From Ga0077555 sp041397775 (GTDB lineage: Bacteria > Pseudomonadota > Alphaproteobacteria > Rhizobiales > Hyphomicrobiaceae), in contig JAWKWB010000004.1 in NCBI GenBank assembly GCA_041397775.1, positions 496,001 to 560,000 of the forward strand: a DNA stretch of 64,000 nt, in the 5' to 3' direction. Of the stretch, positions 18,522-27,000 are shown one piece after another. Each line of letters starts with the position of its first letter. The first letter of the stretch is position 1. Made by a program: the position numbers and the translations under genes. A model generated the notes under the pieces. That model was given only the letters and a program-made list of their open reading frames with translations. It was not told the DNA's origin and did not search any database.

Positions 18522-20147
18522 ATGTCCGTTCTCAACTCTCGCCGCGACGTGCTGCGGCATGCGCTCATTGCCGGGGCCGCCAGTGCGGCGATGCCGACGG
18601 CGCTGGCCGCTGCACCCGCGGAGGCGGTGGAGCAGGATCCGTTCCGGCTCCTGGGCGTCGCCTCGGGCGATCCGACGGCGACGGGGGTCGTGCTGTGGTG
18701 CCGGCTCGCCCTCGATCTTTCGGATGCCGAGCGCTGGGGCCTGTCGGCGAGTGCCTACCGGGTGTCGTGGGAGGTGCGCCTCGCGGACAAGCCGAATGCG
18801 CGGCCGGTGCGGGCCGGGACTGCGATCGCGGCGCGCGACAGGGGCTATGCCGTGCATGCGGAGGTGACGGGGCTCGCGCCCGCGCAGGCGTACGTCTACC
18901 GTTTCCGCATCGGACGCCATGAAGCGGGCGGGACGACGCGAACGGCGCCTGCTGCAAGCGCGATGGCCGACCGGCTGCGGCTGTGCTTCTGCTCGTGTGC
19001 GGAATACGAGAACGAACTCTATTTCGCCTACGGGCATATGGCCGACGAAAAGCCCGATCTCATCGTGCACCTGGGCGACTACATCTACGAGGAGACGTAC
19101 GACCGCTACTACAAGAAGGGCCTGGACACGCGGGCGCGGCGGCTGACATTCGATCGCGATCAGCCCTTGCGGACGTTGGCGCAATACCGGCGCCGCTACG
19201 CCGAGCACAAGACGGACCCCATGCTGCAACGGGCGCATGCGGCCGCACCCTGGGTGATGACCTGGGACGACCACGAGGTGGCCAACGACTACGCCGGCGG
19301 CAATTCGGCCAATGCGAAGGAAACGGACTTCCTGCAGCGGAGGATTGCGGCCTATCGCGCCTATTTCGAGAACATGCCGATCCGGCTTTCGACGCTGCCG
19401 GTACGCGAGGGGCGGCGGCAGCTCTATCGCGGCTTCGATTTCGGCCGCCTGATGTCGCTGCAGATGCTGGACGAGCGCCAGTACCGCGATCCGCAGGCCT
19501 GCCGCTTCGACAAGCTGCCGGGCGGCAAGAACGTGGGCCTTGCCGATTGTGCGCAGCTGGAGAGCAATCGCACCATTCTGGGCACCGCGCAGGAGCGCTG
19601 GATCGCCGGCCAGCTCGCCGCGTCGAAGTCGCGCTGGAACCTGCTGGCGCAGGGCGTGATGTTCGCGCACCTTGAGACGCGCAATGACCCCAAGCTCAAG
19701 GGGCGGCGCGATCCGCACATGTGGAACGATACCTGGAGCGGGTATCTGCCGGCGCGGCAACGCATGATCGAGCTGCTGGCGCAGAACAAGGCCAAAAATC
19801 CGGTCGTGGTCAGCGGCGACATCCACGCCCACTTCGTCAACCGCATCTATCGCGACTGGCGCAAGCCGGGTGCGGATCTCGTCGCACCCGAACTCGTCGT
19901 GGCCGCTGTCTCGTCGTTCGCGCGGGACCTGACGCCGATCGTCTCCGACGAGCGCAACAAGGATGTGGTGGCGTTCTACGACGCCAAGAGCAACGGCTAT
20001 GTGCGCTGCGACGTGACGCCCGACGCCATCGAGGCGACGATGGTGCGGCTGACGAACAAGAACCGTGCGGACGGCACGTCGATCGCGGATCGTTCCGTGC
20101 GGTTCCGCATCGCGGCCGGCAACCCCGATCCGCAGCGCCTGCCCTGA
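18522..20147 (+). CDS. phoD: Alkaline phosphatase D family protein (PhoD-like), Tat-exported
   Basis: 541 aa. The N-terminus carries a twin-arginine signal (SRRDVLRHALIAGAAS), as is usual for PhoD, followed by the small Fn3-like N-terminal domain (about 40-140) and the metallophosphatase core. Metal and active-site motifs are visible: LGDYIYE, TWDDHEVANDYAG, and SGDIHAHFV near the C-terminus. PhoD enzymes are Fe/Ca phosphodiesterase-phosphatases that release phosphate in the periplasm. Start chosen at ATG 18522, which places the RR motif at residues 7-8. It is terminated upstream by a hairpin, so it has its own promoter. No Pho box could be assigned by eye. Confidence 0.9.
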   Translation: MSVLNSRRDVLRHALIAGAASAAMPTALAAAPAEAVEQDPFRLLGVASGDPTATGVVLWCRLALDLSDAERWGLSASAYRVSWEVRLADKPNARPVRAGTAIAARDRGYAVHAEVTGLAPAQAYVYRFRIGRHEAGGTTRTAPAASAMADRLRLCFCSCAEYENELYFAYGHMADEKPDLIVHLGDYIYEETYDRYYKKGLDTRARRLTFDRDQPLRTLAQYRRRYAEHKTDPMLQRAHAAAPWVMTWDDHEVANDYAGGNSANAKETDFLQRRIAAYRAYFENMPIRLSTLPVREGRRQLYRGFDFGRLMSLQMLDERQYRDPQACRFDKLPGGKNVGLADCAQLESNRTILGTAQERWIAGQLAASKSRWNLLAQGVMFAHLETRNDPKLKGRRDPHMWNDTWSGYLPARQRMIELLAQNKAKNPVVVSGDIHAHFVNRIYRDWRKPGADLVAPELVVAAVSSFARDLTPIVSDERNKDVVAFYDAKSNGYVRCDVTPDAIEATMVRLTNKNRADGTSIADRSVRFRIAAGNPDPQRLP

Positions 20148-20270
20148 GGCCGGGTGCGGCGAAGTTGGTACGGCCAAGCCGGTTGTGAGGTACACGGGCG
20201 CCCGATATAGTTTTCAGCGTTGCATGAAGCGACGGCCAGTCAAGACCGTCCGGTGCAGGAGAGGAAGCGC

Positions 20271-20567
20271 GTGTCCAAATCGAACATTCCCCAGTTCCTG
20301 GTTCACAGTCCGAAGGACAATGTCGGTGTCGTCGTGGTCGAAGACCTGAAGGCTGGCACCGACATGCTCGGCGTCATCACGGAGAACGACACGACCGTCC
20401 GCGTGAAAGCCACGCAGGACATCCCGATCGGTCACAAGGTAGCGCTGGTCGACCTCAAGGAGGGCGACACGGTGATCAAGTACGGCGAGGACGTCGGCCG
20501 TATGGTGGGCAACGCCCGGAAGGGCGAGCATGTCCACGTGCATAATCACAGAACGAAGCGCTGGTGA
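20271..20567 (+). CDS. UxaA/SuyA-type SAF-domain small subunit
   Basis: 98 aa, a single SAF domain (VGVVVVEDLKAG ... DIPIGHKVAL ... GDTVIKYGEDVG) as in the N-terminal part of altronate dehydratase UxaA, or the separate alpha subunit SuyA of sulfolactate sulfo-lyase. It ends in a His-rich tail (HVHVHNHR). GTG at 20271 follows AGGAGAGGAAG. The large subunit begins 13 bases downstream, so the two surely form one enzyme. Which substrate is used (altronate, another sugar acid, or sulfolactate) cannot be settled from this domain. Confidence 0.85.
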   Translation: MSKSNIPQFLVHSPKDNVGVVVVEDLKAGTDMLGVITENDTTVRVKATQDIPIGHKVALVDLKEGDTVIKYGEDVGRMVGNARKGEHVHVHNHRTKRW

Positions 20568-20580
20568 TCGGGAGCGACCA

Positions 20581-21792
20581 ATGGCAACCAAGAAATCCGC
20601 GAAATCCAGCACGCCCGCCGCCACGAGCAACCTGACATTCTGGGGCTGGCGGCGCGAGAACGGCCGCGTCGGCGTGCGCAACCACGTCGTCATCCTGCCC
20701 CTCGACGATCTGTCGAATGCGGCGTGCGAGGCAGTGGCCAACAACGTCAAGGGCACGATGGCGCTGCCGCATCATTACGGCCGCCTGCAATTCGGTGCCG
20801 ACCTCGACCTGCATTTCCGCACACTCATCGGCACGGGCTCGAACCCGAACGTGGCGGCGGTGGTGGTGATCGGCATCGAGGACGGCTGGACCGACCGCGT
20901 CGTCAAGGGCATCGCCAAGACGGGCAAGCCGGTGGTCGGCTTCGGCATCGAAGGACATGGCGATATCGCGACCATTGCCAAGGCCTCCTACAAGGCCAAG
21001 GAGTTCGTGCAGTGGGCGTCCGAGTTGAAGCGCGAGGAGTGCGACATCTCGGAGTTGTGGGTCTCTACCAAGTGCGGCGAGAGCGATACGACGACCGGCC
21101 TCGGTTCCTGCCCGACCGTCGGGAACATGTACGACAAGCTGATCCCGAAGGGCGTCACGGGCGTCTTCGGCGAGACCAGCGAAATCACGGGTGGTGAGCA
21201 CATCTGCCGCGAGCGCGCGATCAACAAGGAGATCGGCGACAAGTGGTACAAGGTGTGGAAGGCCTACCAGGACGACGTCATCGAGGCCAACAAGGTCGAC
21301 GACCTCTCCGAGAGCCAGCCGACCAAGGGCAATATCGCCGGCGGCCTGTCCTCGATCGAGGAAAAGGCCATGGGCAACCTCGAGAAGATCGGCCGCAATT
21401 GCCGCTACATCGACGTGCTGGAGCCTGCCGAGGCACCCGCGAAGGGGGCCGGGCTCTACTACATGGATACGTCGTCGGCGGCGGCGGAGTGCGTGACGCT
21501 GATGGCGGCGGGCGGCTGGGTGGTGCACACTTTCCCGACCGGCCAGGGCAACATCATCGGCAACCCGATCCTTCCGGTGATCAAGATCTCGGCCAACCCG
21601 AAGACGCTTCGCACCATGGGCGAGCACGTCGACCTCGACGTGACCGGCATCCTGCGGCGCGAACAGACCCTGGACATGGCGGGCGATGCGCTGATCGACA
21701 TGATCATCCGGACTGCCAACGGACGCCTCACGGCTGCGGAGGCGCTGGGGCATCGCGAGTTCGTGATGACGAAACTCTACCGCAGCGCCTGA
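20581..21792 (+). CDS. UxaA/SuyB-type large subunit, sugar-acid or sulfolactate lyase
   Basis: 403 aa, the C-terminal catalytic part of the UxaA/GarD family. Motifs include GRVGVRNHVVILPLDD, KCGESDTTTGLGSCPTVG (metal or Fe-S-type cysteine region), DLSESQPTKGNIAGGLSSIEEKA and a C-terminal TANGRLTAAEALGHREF. The DLSESQPTKGN and split-subunit layout are, from memory, closer to SuyB ((2R)-sulfolactate sulfo-lyase beta) than to one-chain altronate dehydratase. The sugar kinase downstream argues instead for a sugar-acid dehydratase producing 2-keto-3-deoxy acids. Both are kept open. Confidence 0.85.
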   Translation: MATKKSAKSSTPAATSNLTFWGWRRENGRVGVRNHVVILPLDDLSNAACEAVANNVKGTMALPHHYGRLQFGADLDLHFRTLIGTGSNPNVAAVVVIGIEDGWTDRVVKGIAKTGKPVVGFGIEGHGDIATIAKASYKAKEFVQWASELKREECDISELWVSTKCGESDTTTGLGSCPTVGNMYDKLIPKGVTGVFGETSEITGGEHICRERAINKEIGDKWYKVWKAYQDDVIEANKVDDLSESQPTKGNIAGGLSSIEEKAMGNLEKIGRNCRYIDVLEPAEAPAKGAGLYYMDTSSAAAECVTLMAAGGWVVHTFPTGQGNIIGNPILPVIKISANPKTLRTMGEHVDLDVTGILRREQTLDMAGDALIDMIIRTANGRLTAAEALGHREFVMTKLYRSA

Positions 21793-21883
21793 CCCGTCGG
21801 GAGCGCTCGGGTAATCGCAACGATGCGCCGCGGGGACAGATCATGTTCCGGCGGCGTTCGTTTGCCAGGAAGGGCGAGGGGCA

Positions 21884-22813
21884 ATGATGCAGGGCGCGGG
21901 ACGCATCGTCTCGATCGGTGAATGCATGGTGGAGCTCGCCCGTGGCGCGGACGGCCGCTTCGGCCTCGCCTATGGCGGCGACACGTTCAACACGGCCGTC
22001 TATCTCGCCCGTTGCGGCCTGCCGGTGGCCTACGCGACAGCGCTCGGCGACGACCCCTACAGTACCGGCATCGTGGCGCTGGCCAGGGACGAGGGCATCG
22101 GCACGGACTTGATCGAGATCGTTCCAGGGCGGATGCCGGGGCTCTACCTGATCGAAACGACGGCGGCGGGCGAGCGCACGTTCCACTACTGGCGCGAGCG
22201 CTCTCCCGCGCGCGAACTTCTGGACGGCGCGGCGGCGGAGCGGATCGCCGCGGCGATGCGAGGGGCAGGCGCCGTGCTCTTCTCCGGCATCACGCTGTCG
22301 CTCTATGCGGCTGCGGGTCTCGACCGGCTGGCGGGGGCACTCGGGGCCGCCCGGTCGGCGGGCGTGCGCATCGTGATGGACGGCAATTTCCGGCCGCGTG
22401 GCTGGAATGGCGATCTGGCCCGGGCGCGCGCGGTGTTCGCGCGGTTCTGGGCGCTTGCGGACGTGGCGCTGCCGACGCTCGAGGACGAGGGCATGTTGTG
22501 GGGTGACGTGGCGTCGCGCGACGTCATCGGGCGGCTTGGCGCACTGGGCGTTTCGGAGATCGTGGTCAAGCAAGGGGCCGAGGGCGCGACGTTCGTCGCC
22601 GATGGGGTTTCGGGGCATGTGCCGATCCCGGCGCGGGTCGTGGCCGTGGACACGTCGGCGGCGGGCGACAGCTTCAATGCGGCCTATCTGGCGGCACGAT
22701 TGCGCGGTGAGGATGCGGTTGCCGCGGTCAATGCCGGGCATCGGCTGGCGGGCGTGGTGGTCCAGCACCGTGGAGCCATTGCGCCACGGAGGGCGACGGC
22801 GGCGGTGATCTGA
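21884..22813 (+). CDS. PfkB-family sugar kinase, 2-keto-3-deoxygluconate kinase-like
   Basis: 309 aa with both PfkB signatures: the N-terminal GGDTFNTAVYLARCG and the C-terminal DTSAAGDSFNAA, where Asp262 is the catalytic base. The start GECMVELA and the segment PGLYLIETTAAGERTFHYWR are characteristic of KDG kinases, which make 2-keto-3-deoxy-6-phosphogluconate. It sits 91 bases after the UxaA/SuyB-type gene on the same strand. If that lyase dehydrates a sugar acid, the pair would give a two-step entry to the Entner-Doudoroff pool. No aldolase (eda) is nearby. Confidence 0.82.
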   Translation: MMQGAGRIVSIGECMVELARGADGRFGLAYGGDTFNTAVYLARCGLPVAYATALGDDPYSTGIVALARDEGIGTDLIEIVPGRMPGLYLIETTAAGERTFHYWRERSPARELLDGAAAERIAAAMRGAGAVLFSGITLSLYAAAGLDRLAGALGAARSAGVRIVMDGNFRPRGWNGDLARARAVFARFWALADVALPTLEDEGMLWGDVASRDVIGRLGALGVSEIVVKQGAEGATFVADGVSGHVPIPARVVAVDTSAAGDSFNAAYLAARLRGEDAVAAVNAGHRLAGVVVQHRGAIAPRRATAAVI

Positions 22814-22859
22814 CGCGATGGGATGCGGCGCGGCGCCCCCGTGTCTCACGTCCCCTGTC

Positions 22860-23693
22860 TCACGTGTAGCCGCGCTCGCCGATATCGTTTTCGTTCAGGC
22901 CGCCATCCTCGGTGGTGACGTCGGGTGGCGCCCAGGTCAGCCCCTTGTAGTTGAAGCCTTCGGCAAGCGTCGGTTTCACGATTTCGAAGAACGGTGAGAG
23001 ATCGAAATCGGCCGGTGCGTAGAGACTGTGATGGCGGATGTGCAGGATTTCCCGCCGCCGGCGCGGGCTGAGGCCCTTGCGCACAGCGTCGGTAAGCTGC
23101 ACCCGTGGCAGGATCGGATAGCGAACCCGGCCGAAGGCTTCGGCGATCAACGTGGAGCAGATGGCGCGGGTGGGCTCGCCCGAGCCGAGTGCGATCATGC
23201 GCCGGCGCCAGCGGGTCGGGACCGGCGGCGTGGGCAGCAGGTAGCGCATGAGATCGACGACATTGCGCATGTCGTATTGCGTGCCGAGCCGGGAAATCAT
23301 GAAGGCGAGCACGGCCTCGCGGTCGTCGGCGGTCAGGCCCACCGGCCGGCAGATGCGGATGTGAAAACGCTCGTACTTGGCGAGCGGCACGGCGATGCAG
23401 CCGAGCCCCAGCTCGACTTCGATGAGCATGTGCGCGTCGGCGCTGCCATCCGCGGGCGGCATGCGATCGCCGACATAGAGGGCCGCGTGAGACCAGGACG
23501 ACTGCGTCAGGTACTTGATGGCCGTCGACAGCTTGCTGGCTCCCGCGATCAGGAGCACGTCGCCGGGCCGCAGGGTGCGTCGCAACGCATCGCGGTCCGG
23601 CGGAATGAACGGCTCCTGCCCCTGCGGCTCGTGCTGGAGCCGCCGGCCGAGCCAGCGTCCCAGCCGATCGAGGACGTGATCGAACGTGTTCAT
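22860..23693 (-). CDS. YiiX/YebB-like permuted papain-fold amidase
   Basis: 277 aa. The sequence fits the circularly permuted NlpC/P60 (papain-like) family: after RPGDVLLI comes SWSHAALYVGD with the putative catalytic His69, and the cysteine follows later in ICSTLIAEAF (Cys179), the reverse of classical papain order. Such proteins are thought to cut amide or ester bonds in cell wall or lipids. No signal peptide is evident. It is separated from its convergent neighbour kdgK-like by 46 bases. Confidence 0.75.
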   Translation of the reverse strand: MNTFDHVLDRLGRWLGRRLQHEPQGQEPFIPPDRDALRRTLRPGDVLLIAGASKLSTAIKYLTQSSWSHAALYVGDRMPPADGSADAHMLIEVELGLGCIAVPLAKYERFHIRICRPVGLTADDREAVLAFMISRLGTQYDMRNVVDLMRYLLPTPPVPTRWRRRMIALGSGEPTRAICSTLIAEAFGRVRYPILPRVQLTDAVRKGLSPRRRREILHIRHHSLYAPADFDLSPFFEIVKPTLAEGFNYKGLTWAPPDVTTEDGGLNENDIGERGYT

Positions 23694-23763
23694 TGCCTCG
23701 ACATCGGGCGCACTGCCATTGTTTGCGCGTGAGGGGATGCCTGCATGCCGGTGCCTTGCTGCC

Positions 23764-24171
23764 TCAGGCTGGAACGAAGACGGGGAGCGTCAACTCCGCC
23801 GTGGCGATCTCGAAGACGACCTTGACCGGCATGCCGATCCTTACGGCGTCGGCGGGCCCGCGATACTGCGCCTGCATGCGCACGCCTTCCGCGAGATCCA
23901 CCGTCAGCAGCGTGTAGGGGAGTTCGCCCTTGAAGCCGGGGTGGAAGGGATGGTGCGCGATCGTCCAGCTATGCACGGTCCCGCGGCCCGACGCTTCCAC
24001 CCACTTGGCGTTCATCGAATAGCAGTAGGGGCAGACGGCGCGCGGATAATGGCGCACCTTTCCGCAGTCGGCGCAGCACTGCAGCTCGAGCTTTCCCCGG
24101 CGCAGGGCGGCCCAGTAGGGCTCGGTGTCGGGGCTCGGCTCGGGCAGGGGCTTGGTGTACGTGGCGTCCAT
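23764..24171 (-). CDS. Zn-ribbon/OB-fold protein (DUF35, ChsH2-like)
   Basis: 135 aa. A rubredoxin-like zinc knuckle (Cys33, Cys36, Cys47, Cys50 in CADC and CPYC) is followed by an OB-fold domain with GTVHSWTIAHHPFHPGF. DUF35 proteins form complexes with thiolase-like partners and stabilise or channel the acyl-CoA substrate. The partner gene lies immediately upstream, with 14 bases between, and the ribosome site GGAGGT lies in that gap. This fixes the start at 24171 and rejects the very long open frame that runs on upstream. Confidence 0.88.
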   Translation of the reverse strand: MDATYTKPLPEPSPDTEPYWAALRRGKLELQCCADCGKVRHYPRAVCPYCYSMNAKWVEASGRGTVHSWTIAHHPFHPGFKGELPYTLLTVDLAEGVRMQAQYRGPADAVRIGMPVKVVFEIATAELTLPVFVPA

Positions 24172-24185
24172 TGTGGTTACCTCCC

Positions 24186-25343
24186 TCACGCGCGCGCCAT
24201 GATGGCGATGGCGCCGTCGCCCATGTCGCCGTAGCCGGTGACGAGGCCGACTTCGGCGTCCTTCACCTGGGCCTTGCCGGCTTCGCCGCGCAACTGGCGG
24301 ACGAGCTCGACGATGTGGTTCATGCCGGCCATGTGCGCCTGGCTCAACAGGCCGCCGTGCGTGTTGATCGGCAGCTTGCCGTCGAGCCGGATTGCGCCCG
24401 AAGCGACGAACGGGCCGCCCTCGCCCTTCTTGCAGAAGCCCATGTCCTCGAGCTGGCACATGACGATGTAAGTGAAGCAGTCGTAGACCTCGGCGACATC
24501 GATATCGTCGTGGGTGACGCCCGACATCTGGAAGGCGCGGGGGGCGGCCTTGGCGATGCCCAGCCGCGTCATGTCGGGGCGCTGGGTAATGGCGGACGGC
24601 GAATCGGGATGGCCTTCCGCGATGCCCAGGACCTGGATGCGCGGCTTGGCCAGATCCCTTGCGCGTTCGGCGGAGGAGACGACGATGGCACAGGCGCCGT
24701 CGCTCTCCAGGCTGCAATCGAAGAGGCGCAGCGGATCGGAGATCATGCGGGAGTTCTGGTGATCCTCGACCGTGAGCGGCTTCGTCATCATGGCGTTGCC
24801 GTTGAGGATGGCGTTGTGGCGCGTGGAGACGGCGATTTCCGCGAGCTGGCGGCTGGTCGTGCCGTAGAGTTCCATGTGCCGGCGCGCCATCGGTGCGTAG
24901 AGCTGCGCGGGGGCGATGGCTCCCGAGGGCATCTCGAATTCGCCGATGGTGCGAAACTGCGGCATTTCGCGCACGCGCGAGCCGATGCGGCCGCCGACGC
25001 CGGACGAGCCGTTGCGGCCCAAGGGGATCAGGACGTGGTTGCACACGCCTGCCTCGATGGCGGAGATGGCGCACTGGATGCTCGCGACGGCGCTGGCGCC
25101 GCCGAGCGGCGTGACCGCGGAGAACTTGAGATCGGGAATGCCGAAGTTGGTGATGAAGTCTTCTGCGACGACGGCCATGCTGCCGTAGACGATGACGCCG
25201 TCGATGTCCTTGGGATCGAGCCCGGCATCGCGAATGGCGGCGAGTGAAGCTTCCATCTGCAACGTCGTGACGCTCTTGCCGGAACGCTTCGAATAGATCG
25301 TGTCGCCGACGCCGGTGATCGCACCTTTGCCCTTGAGTGACAT
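24186..25343 (-). CDS. Thiolase-like protein lacking catalytic cysteines (SCP-x/Ltp2 group)
   Basis: 385 aa with a full thiolase fold. At the place of the nucleophilic Cys the sequence reads PLGGASAV (about 79-86), and the C-terminal CxG base motif is GYGDMG (Tyr371), so both active cysteines are absent. The conserved His337 (LLSQAHMAG) and EVYDCF (Tyr287) remain. This pattern matches non-Claisen members such as the Ltp2 retro-aldolases of steroid side-chain breakdown, which need a DUF35 partner; one is encoded next. The actual reaction is inference. The start at 25343 has AGGAGGAGG just upstream. Confidence 0.85.
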   Translation of the reverse strand: MSLKGKGAITGVGDTIYSKRSGKSVTTLQMEASLAAIRDAGLDPKDIDGVIVYGSMAVVAEDFITNFGIPDLKFSAVTPLGGASAVASIQCAISAIEAGVCNHVLIPLGRNGSSGVGGRIGSRVREMPQFRTIGEFEMPSGAIAPAQLYAPMARRHMELYGTTSRQLAEIAVSTRHNAILNGNAMMTKPLTVEDHQNSRMISDPLRLFDCSLESDGACAIVVSSAERARDLAKPRIQVLGIAEGHPDSPSAITQRPDMTRLGIAKAAPRAFQMSGVTHDDIDVAEVYDCFTYIVMCQLEDMGFCKKGEGGPFVASGAIRLDGKLPINTHGGLLSQAHMAGMNHIVELVRQLRGEAGKAQVKDAEVGLVTGYGDMGDGAIAIMARA

Positions 25344-25466
25344 TGACGATTCCTCCTCCTGACCTCTGTGCGGGTCGCTGCCGGGATCGAACGTGGCCCA
25401 TGGCGACCGGGGAAGCAACAGGCAGCATGACCGGCGCAGCGCACCCGGCGTTCGGGGGGCATCGAT

Positions 25467-25622
25467 GTGGCGCATCGGAAGTCCGTCTCACGCGTCCGCC
25501 GACCCGGAACGGGTTTCCAATCCGCCATACGAGATGCAATTCGTTCCCGCGATCGCTTTGGTTACGACATTTGTTCGGGGCCGAGCGGCAAAGGGATGCG
25601 AATACCCGAACCGGAGCGCGCG
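25467..25622. repeat. Two-hairpin intergenic unit, degenerate copy (U1)
   Basis: The first hairpin spans 25467-25528: TGGCGCATCGGAAGTCCG against CGGGTTTCCAATCCGCCA. The second, more decayed, spans about 25541-25622 and shares GGTTACGACATTTG and GATGCGAATA with the copy at 58811-58885. The unit lies in the 509-base divergent gap between the thiolase-like gene and the TRAP operon (25344-25852). Apart from this unit and the promoter at 25712-25739 I see nothing in that gap. Confidence 0.6.
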
Positions 25623-25711
25623 TGCCGCGCGGGGGCTGCGGCAGGTTGTACGCAGAGGCACTTGTGTGCAGGGAAGTGCTTGACTTCACATGCGGAATGG
25701 TGGTGTTGAAC

Positions 25712-25739
25712 TTGACACGGCGGGGGGCGGCTGTATTGT
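25712..25739 (+). promoter_or_regulatory. Sigma-70-type promoter for the TRAP operon
   Basis: TTGACA at 25712-25717 and TATTGT at 25734-25739 are separated by 16 bases. The -35 box is perfect and the -10 box matches at four of six positions. It lies 113 bases before the dctP start. Confidence 0.6.
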
Positions 25740-25852
25740 CCGGACATCCGTCGGGGGGCGCGGCCAGGGGCGAGATGCCGAGCAATAGGCACTTGCCGGT
25801 CGCGGACATTCGTTACCGCCGCAGAGGCGGAGCATCCAGGGAGGTTTCAGAA

Positions 25853-26866
25853 ATGTCGATTCGTATTCGCGCTGGCGCAGCGGCGCTGTCCGCGCTCGCC
25901 TTGACGCTCGGTGCGGGCGCCGCGCTCGCCCAGCAGTACAAGCTCGAGATCTCGCTCGAGACCGGTCCGAACCACATCCGCAACATCGGCGTGACCGAGT
26001 GGGCGGAAGAGCTGCACAAGAAGTCCAACGGCAAGCTGGACGTGAAGGTGTTCCACGGCGCTGCCAAGTACAAGGACACGGACGTTCCCAAGGCGCTGAA
26101 CCAGGGCGCGCTCGACATGGGCTTCCCCGGCACGTGGCACCTGGGCAAGTTCGTGACGGACTTCGATATCGTCGACCTGCCGATGTTCTTCGGCCGCACG
26201 CAGGAAGAGAACTACAAGGTTTTCGACGGCCCGGCCGGCAAGGCGCTGGCTGGCAAGTACGAGAAGAAGCTGGGCGTGAAGGTCATCGGCAAGTGGCTCG
26301 ACCTCGGCTTCCAGCACACGCACTCCACGGCGAAGGCGATCAAGGTCCACACCGACCTCAAGGGCATGAAGATCCGTATTCCCGGTGGCTCGGCCAACAT
26401 CGCGCGCTACGAGGCGCTGGATGCGAACGCGATCAAGATCGCGTGGCCGGATGTTCCCCAGGCCCTGCAGCGCGGCACGGTCGACGGACTGGCGACGACG
26501 TTCGAGTCGATCCGCAGCGCCAAGCTGTGGGATAGCGGCCTGAAGAACTCGTACATGAGCCAGCACTCCTTCAGCCAGTACCTGCCGTCGGTCAGCGCCA
26601 AGTCGTGGGCGAAGTATCCCAAGGACATCCAGGACCTCATCACGAGCACCTGGGCGGCCAAGGTCGACAGCCTGCGCGAGCGTGCCCGCAAGCGCCAGGC
26701 CGAGGCTCTCGAAGTCGCCAAGAAGAACGGCGTTGACGTCGTGGTGCCGACAGCCGACGACCTGGCGGCAGCGCGCAAGAAGCTGCTGGCCAAGCAGGAC
26801 GCCCTTGTGAAGGAACTGAAGATCGACCCGGCGCTGGTGAAGCAGGTCGCGGACGTCCTCAAGTAA
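25853..26866 (+). CDS. TRAP transporter substrate-binding protein (DctP family)
   Basis: 337 aa with a Sec signal peptide (cleavage after ALA near residue 26). It is the periplasmic ligand-binding subunit of a tripartite ATP-independent transporter. The DctP fold is seen in GAAKYKDTDVPKALNQGALDMGF, KGMKIRIPGG (carrying the arginine that usually binds the ligand carboxylate) and VPQALQRGTVDG. GAGG lies at 25841-25844, 8 bases before ATG 25853. The gene order P-Q-M is complete, and the ligand is likely an organic acid judging from the conserved arginine. Confidence 0.92.
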   Translation: MSIRIRAGAAALSALALTLGAGAALAQQYKLEISLETGPNHIRNIGVTEWAEELHKKSNGKLDVKVFHGAAKYKDTDVPKALNQGALDMGFPGTWHLGKFVTDFDIVDLPMFFGRTQEENYKVFDGPAGKALAGKYEKKLGVKVIGKWLDLGFQHTHSTAKAIKVHTDLKGMKIRIPGGSANIARYEALDANAIKIAWPDVPQALQRGTVDGLATTFESIRSAKLWDSGLKNSYMSQHSFSQYLPSVSAKSWAKYPKDIQDLITSTWAAKVDSLRERARKRQAEALEVAKKNGVDVVVPTADDLAAARKKLLAKQDALVKELKIDPALVKQVADVLK

Positions 26867-27000
26867 ACAGGCAAACGACACAGGCATCGGACCGGGCGCA
26901 TCGCCCGCTCCGGCCTGTGGTATGACGACCGCATCGCGCGAGCGTTTGCGGTCGTATTGTTATCCATCCGTCGGGGAATCGAATGCCTGGGGAGGCGTCG

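Noticed and set aside
18390..20195. A 601-codon minus-strand frame opposite phoD
   Set aside because: Arg/His/Pro-rich with no recognisable motifs, while phoD on the plus strand has a Tat signal and metal motifs.
23764..25809. A 681-codon open frame on the minus strand covering the DUF35 and thiolase-like genes
   Set aside because: Only its last 135 codons are protein-like (DUF35). The rest is antisense-frame shadow of the thiolase gene, Arg/His-rich, and a ribosome site marks the true start at 24171.
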